Assembly (NCBI GenBank): GCA_947501275.1
Contig: CANMVD010000002.1
Span: 186,001 to 250,000 of the forward strand
Length of the DNA: 64,000 nt
Reading direction: 5' to 3'
From: an uncultured Tateyamaria sp.
GTDB lineage: Bacteria; Pseudomonadota; Alphaproteobacteria; Rhodobacterales; Rhodobacteraceae
The notes under the pieces are model-generated. The model did not search any database. It was given only the letters and a program-made list of their open reading frames with translations, and had not been told where the DNA came from. Made by a program: the position numbers and the translations under genes. Every line of letters starts with the position of its first letter. The first letter of the stretch is position 1. Below, in pieces: positions 60,153 through 64,000 of this stretch.

Positions 60153-63100
60153 TCTGTTTCTCCCCTTCGGGATCGAAGAACACAGGGTTCACGATCTTGG
60201 CCTTGTAGACGGTGCCGTCTGTCCCCGGAAATTCGACGATTTCACCCATGCGGTCGGGTCCATGCAGCACAAGGCCCATCGCGATGCCCTTGCCCAAATT
60301 CGGTGAGTGATAGGACGATGTGACCCGCCCCTGCACGTTGCGTTGCCCATTTGCGTTCTCACCATCGGCCACGGCATAGGCGCCGTCCGGCAAAACGGAC
60401 CCGTCAACCGTCTCCAGCCCCACAAGCGCCCAACGCTCGGGGTCCGCCATATGAGACCGCGTGTGTGCGCGTTTGCCCAGATAGTCAGTTTTCTTTTTCG
60501 ACAACGCCCAATGCAGACCCAGATCCTGCGGGATCACGGTGCCATCGGTTTCGTCACCGATCATGATAAAGCCCTTTTCGGCGCGCAGGATATGCAGCGT
60601 CTCAGTGCCGTAAGGCATCACGCCCAAGCTCGCTCCCACGGCCATCAGCGCATCCCAAAAGGCCTGCCCCTCGCTGGCGCGCACCGCGATTTCATAACTG
60701 AGTTCTCCCGAGAACGAGATGCGATAGGCGCGCACATCAAAGCCGCCCAGTGACCCGTCCGCCCACTCCATGAAGCCAAGCGCCTCTTTGGAAACATCCA
60801 TGCCACCAAGCGCTTCGAGCGCCTTGCGTGCATTGGGGCCCACCACCGCAATCTGGGCATATTGTTCGGTGACATTGGCCACGTAAACCTGCCAATTCCA
60901 CCATTCGGTTTGCAGCCATTCTTCCATATGCTGGTGAATGCTTTCGGCCCCGCCGGTGGTGGTGTGGCACAGCCACGTGTCTTCGTCGATGCGCGCAACG
61001 ACGCCGTCGTCAATCAGGAAACCGTTTTCCGAACACATCAACCCATAGCGGCATTTGCCCGGCTTCAGCGTGCTCATCATGTTGGTATAAAGCATATCGA
61101 GGAAACGACCCGCATCAGACCCCTTCACGATGATCTTGCCCAACGTCGAGGCATCCAGCAGCCCGAGGTTTTCCCGCACGTTTTTCGTCTCACGCATCAC
61201 CGCGTCATGCACGGTTTCGCCGTCACGCACATAGGCGTATGGGCGCCGCCACGCCCCCACCGGCTCCCAGTCAGCGCCATTGGCGTCGTGCCAGTCATGC
61301 AGCGGCGTACGGCGGATAGGCTGGAACACCTCTGCGCGCGCCTCACCCGCGATCGCGCCCATCGAGATCGGTGTATAGGGCGGGCGGAAGGTGGTCGTTC
61401 CGGTTTGCGGGATCGGTTGGTTCAGCGCATCAGAAAGAATTGCCAGGCCATTGATGTTGCTGAGTTTTCCTTGATCCGTCGCCATCCCCAAAGTCGTGTA
61501 TCGCTTGGCATGTTCAACGCTTTCAAAGCCTTCTTGCGCGGCCAGTTGCACGTCCGACACTTTGACATCGTTCTGATAATCGAGCCACGCCTTGGCGCGC
61601 AACGTCTTGCCTGCGCCCTGCGGCATCAACCAAACGGCGGCCATAGGCGCCTCATCGACGCTGTCGGCCTCGGGTGCCGCAGATGTCGGGGCGTCATGGC
61701 CCAACGCTGTGGCCGCCTGCGCGCCCACGGCATGGGCATCCCCGATAATGTCAGACAACCCGAAATGGCCGTTAGCCGCCCCCGCTGGGCTGACAAATGC
61801 GCGGCCATCTGCGCCAATAGGCGCTTTATCCACATCAGGCCGGAACATGGCAAAGTCCGTATCCCAAAGCAGCTTGCCACCGCAATGCGACCACAGGTGG
61901 ACAACAGGTGACCACCCCCCCGACATCGCCACCGCGTCACAGGCGATTTCCTCAAGCACAGCGCCCTCGCCCGCTTGTGAACAAACGGCGACGCCTGTGA
62001 CACGCTTGCCGCCGAGCACCTTGGAAATGCCGTGGCCCATCAACACCTTGATCCCGGCGGCTTTCGCTTCGCTCATTAATGGACTGTCGATGGGTGTAAC
62101 ACGGGCATCCAAAACTACAGGAACGGTCAAACCTGCTGTTTTCAGGGCAATTGCGGTCCGATAAGCGTCATCATTGTTGGTCACGACCACGGTGCGGTCG
62201 CCCACGCTTACCCCGTAATTCGACACGTAATCGCGCACCGCAGAGGCCAGCATGACCCCCGGTATGTCATTGCCCGCAAAGCTCAGGGGACGCTCAAGCG
62301 CGCCTGTCGCCGTGATGACATGCCCTGCGCGTATGCGCCACAGGCGGTGCCGCGGGCCGCTTGTGCTGTGTGGTGCATGATCGCTAAGCCGTTCATACCC
62401 AAGTACATATCCGTGATCATAAACACCCGCACCCATAGTCCGTGTACGCATCGTGACATTGGGCATGTCAGAAAGCTCTGACACCATTTGTTCCACGACT
62501 TTATCCACAGGTTTGGCGTCTACAGTGCCGCCATCCACCAATGAACGCCCACCCCAATGCGCGGTTTGCTCAAGAACAACGACATTCGCGCCCGACGCTG
62601 CCGCTGCTTTGGCTGCTGTCAGGCCCGCAATGCCCCCTCCGATCACCAGAACGTCGCAAAACGCGTAGAAGTGCTCGTAGGTATCGTCGTCCCGACCTTT
62701 GGGCGCTTTGCCCAAACCGGCCGCCTGTCGGATGAACGGTTCGTAGACGTGCTTCCACAAGGGGCGCGGATGGATGAACATCTTGTAGTAAAAACCTGCA
62801 GGCATGAAACGCGACAGCTTGGCGTTCACCGCACCCACATCGAATTCGAGGCTGGGCCAATGATTTTGGGACGCCGCGGTCAAACCGTCAAACAACTCTG
62901 TTGTTGTGGCACGCTGGTTCGGCTCGAACGTGCCCTCGGTCCCCAGATTGACAAGGGCGTTTGGCTCTTCCACGCCCGAGGCGACGATGCCGCGCGGGCG
63001 GTGGTATTTGAACGAGCGCCCCACTAGCATCTGGTCATTGGCCAATAGGGCCGAGGCCAGCGTGTCACCCGCGAACCCACGCATCTTGCTGCCATTGAAC

Positions 63101-63162
63101 GTAAATGTAACGGCCTTGCCTTTGTCGATCAGGCGGCCACCTGTTGCGAGACGTGTGCTCAT
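60145..63162 (-). CDS. soxA: sarcosine oxidase subunit alpha
   Basis: A 1005-residue subunit. Heterotetrameric sarcosine oxidase demethylates sarcosine to glycine and passes the methyl group to tetrahydrofolate. ATG 63162 (MSTRLATGGRLIDKGKAVTF) is chosen. The N-terminal ferredoxin-like part is at residues 15-100 (GVEEPNALVNLGTEG). A dinucleotide-binding domain follows at about 165-200 (LVIGGGIAGLTAAKAAAASG). The C-terminal 400 residues are a GcvT-type folate-binding domain (TLGKIIVKGSDAGRFLDMLY, then PGKCRYGLMCSENGFLIDDG). This and length match SoxA fully. It starts 67 bases after soxD. Confidence 0.96.
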   Translation of the reverse strand: MSTRLATGGRLIDKGKAVTFTFNGSKMRGFAGDTLASALLANDQMLVGRSFKYHRPRGIVASGVEEPNALVNLGTEGTFEPNQRATTTELFDGLTAASQNHWPSLEFDVGAVNAKLSRFMPAGFYYKMFIHPRPLWKHVYEPFIRQAAGLGKAPKGRDDDTYEHFYAFCDVLVIGGGIAGLTAAKAAAASGANVVVLEQTAHWGGRSLVDGGTVDAKPVDKVVEQMVSELSDMPNVTMRTRTMGAGVYDHGYVLGYERLSDHAPHSTSGPRHRLWRIRAGHVITATGALERPLSFAGNDIPGVMLASAVRDYVSNYGVSVGDRTVVVTNNDDAYRTAIALKTAGLTVPVVLDARVTPIDSPLMSEAKAAGIKVLMGHGISKVLGGKRVTGVAVCSQAGEGAVLEEIACDAVAMSGGWSPVVHLWSHCGGKLLWDTDFAMFRPDVDKAPIGADGRAFVSPAGAANGHFGLSDIIGDAHAVGAQAATALGHDAPTSAAPEADSVDEAPMAAVWLMPQGAGKTLRAKAWLDYQNDVKVSDVQLAAQEGFESVEHAKRYTTLGMATDQGKLSNINGLAILSDALNQPIPQTGTTTFRPPYTPISMGAIAGEARAEVFQPIRRTPLHDWHDANGADWEPVGAWRRPYAYVRDGETVHDAVMRETKNVRENLGLLDASTLGKIIVKGSDAGRFLDMLYTNMMSTLKPGKCRYGLMCSENGFLIDDGVVARIDEDTWLCHTTTGGAESIHQHMEEWLQTEWWNWQVYVANVTEQYAQIAVVGPNARKALEALGGMDVSKEALGFMEWADGSLGGFDVRAYRISFSGELSYEIAVRASEGQAFWDALMAVGASLGVMPYGTETLHILRAEKGFIMIGDETDGTVIPQDLGLHWALSKKKTDYLGKRAHTRSHMADPERWALVGLETVDGSVLPDGAYAVADGENANGQRNVQGRVTSSYHSPNLGKGIAMGLVLHGPDRMGEIVEFPGTDGTVYKAKIVNPVFFDPEGEKQNV

Positions 63163-63229
63163 GTCTGGGCCTCGGTTCTGAGTGCTGGGGCTGCCCCCAA
63201 AAGGGCGCATGTTTCAACCAGGTGATGCG

Positions 63230-63559
63230 TCATGAGAACGCCCTCCACGACCAGCCCGGACGTTTGCGGGCAATGATGTCGCGAATTTCCTGAGGTGGTT
63301 CCGTCGTTTGCGCCGTGTAGGTGCCAAAGATTTCAAGCGTCGTTGTGCAACGTGCTGCGTGAAACCACTTGCCGCAGCCATACACATGCCGCCAGCGTTC
63401 GAAATGCACGCCTTTGGGGTTCTCGCGCATGAACAGGTATCCCTCAAACTCCGCGTCTGACGACTCCGGGCCAAAGCGCGTCAGGTGCGCTTCGCCGCCT
63501 GCGTGAAATTCGGTTTCTTCTGAGGTGACGCCACAGCAAGGGCAGGTCAGGATCAGCAT
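63230..63559 (-). CDS. soxD: sarcosine oxidase subunit delta
   Basis: A 109-residue zinc-binding subunit. Zinc ligands are in the early CPCCGVTSEETEFHAGGEA and a later Cys/His pair in VYGCGKWFHAARC. YLFMRENPKGVHFERWRHVY is typical. It bridges the alpha and beta subunits. In most relatives soxB lies directly upstream; here a terminator and a small membrane-protein gene intervene, and soxB is not in the window. Confidence 0.94.
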   Translation of the reverse strand: MLILTCPCCGVTSEETEFHAGGEAHLTRFGPESSDAEFEGYLFMRENPKGVHFERWRHVYGCGKWFHAARCTTTLEIFGTYTAQTTEPPQEIRDIIARKRPGWSWRAFS

Positions 63560-63590
63560 AGGCAGGGTCCTGTGGAAAAGGCAGACCGCA

Positions 63591-63619
63591 AAAAGGCGGA
63601 CGCCGAAGGGCGCCCGCCT
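63591..63619 (-). terminator. intrinsic terminator before soxD
   Basis: On the minus strand AGGCGGGCGCC, loop CTTC, GGCGTCCGCCT then TTTTGC: an 11-bp stem with one G-T pair and a T run. It separates the small membrane-protein gene from soxD, so soxDAG likely has its own promoter. Confidence 0.8.
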
Positions 63620-63646
63620 GATGCGGTCCGTGAGTGAAGAATTGCG

Positions 63647-63856
63647 TTATTCGGTTGGGACAGCCGTTGAGGGAACCGGGGCTTCAACCGCTGGTGTGAT
63701 GGCGTCTTGCGTTGCTGCACCTTCACCCTGTTCGCCCATGCTGCCAGCAAAGGCGAGCAGGCCAATGATGGCGACGATAATGGCAACTGCCACAAGCAGG
63801 CCGCGCGCCGAAACGCCGTCACCCCGGTGGACATTGGTGTTTGGATAGTCGGACAT
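63647..63856 (-). CDS. small membrane protein of unknown function
   Basis: A 69-residue protein, ATG 63856 preceded by AGGAGG with a 7-base gap. A polar start (MSDYPNTNVHRGDGVSARG) is followed by one membrane helix (LLVAVAIIVAIIGLLAFAGS) and an acidic, Ala/Pro/Thr-rich tail of 28 residues. No family recognised. It lies in the position where soxB would be expected, and ends in a strong terminator before soxD, so it is probably a single-gene unit. Confidence 0.7.
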   Translation of the reverse strand: MSDYPNTNVHRGDGVSARGLLVAVAIIVAIIGLLAFAGSMGEQGEGAATQDAITPAVEAPVPSTAVPTE

Positions 63857-63933
63857 GATCGTTCCTCCTGTGTAGGTGGAAGCATGTGATCACGTTGGGC
63901 ACGGGTCTCAACCGGCAGCGCGCAGGCGTCGCA

Positions 63934-63957
63934 AAACTGGCCAAGGCCAGCCGGTTT
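63934..63957 (-). terminator. possible terminator of a gene beyond the window
   Basis: On the minus strand AAACCGGC and GCCAGTTT form an 8-bp stem with one G-T pair around an 8-base loop, ending in a short T run. It would end a minus-strand gene lying to the right of the window. Confidence 0.35.
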
Positions 63958-64000
63958 AACGGGGCGCGATTGGCCACGTCCCGCTGATTTTGCGATTTTG

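Overview
The window looks like chromosomal DNA of a marine alphaproteobacterium of the Rhodobacteraceae, most probably the Roseobacter group. The evidence is high G+C, a full-length DMSP lyase DddP, two proteins with a VPLPA-type sorting tail, the gene block yajC-secD-secF-TSUP-Mth938-ccmABCDG, and a sarcosine oxidase operon. The genus cannot be fixed from the sequence alone. I found no rRNA, tRNA, CRISPR array, integrase, transposase or prophage genes.

Layout. 1-2.2 kb: the end of one RTX secreted protein and a complete second one with a related C-terminus. 2.3-9.1 kb: lytic transglycosylase, glyoxalase-like protein, heme-dependent N-demethylase (DUF3445) with an S41-like peptidase, PEP mutase/isocitrate lyase family enzyme, DddP, and an Ala-rich protein. 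9.3-14 kb: cysteine-free C-type lectin with a VPLPA-CTERM tail, a TetR gene broken by an in-frame stop, alpha/beta hydrolase-OsmC fusion, BioY, and a DUF6314 pair. 14-24.5 kb: purB, a 54-residue secreted protein, a TPR protein, an orphan fliG, DMT exporter, LpxL-like acyltransferase, DUF1223 protein, acnA and a second VPLPA-CTERM protein.

24.5-31.5 kb is one long minus-strand block for protein export and cytochrome c maturation. 31.6-40 kb mixes housekeeping genes (serS) with catabolic enzymes (aldehyde dehydrogenase, threonine dehydratase-like), an L,D-transpeptidase and a secreted-type nuclease/phosphatase. 40.2-43.7 kb (minus) carries a DUF2235 hydrolase, two tandem trypsin-like proteases and a small heat-shock protein. 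43.8-48.1 kb has a TspO-like membrane protein and der-bamB-yfgM. 48.4-53.6 kb encodes an RND adaptor and an unusually long RND permease. 53.7-59.5 kb: Atm1-like ABC exporter, LysM protein, LOG protein, Fe-SOD and two small secreted proteins. 59.6-63.9 kb: soxG, soxA, soxD of heterotetrameric sarcosine oxidase and a small membrane protein.

Metabolic themes are methylated osmolytes (DddP, sarcosine oxidase, DUF3445 N-demethylase), envelope biogenesis (SecDF-YajC, BamB, YfgM, LpxL, Ccm) and secreted proteins (RTX, VPLPA-CTERM, S1 proteases). The most unusual non-coding signal is a three-copy intergenic repeat whose hairpin arms differ between copies but keep their pairing. No wholly new multi-gene system is clearly established; the best candidates are the DUF2235-protease-Hsp20 block, the enlarged RND pump and this repeat.
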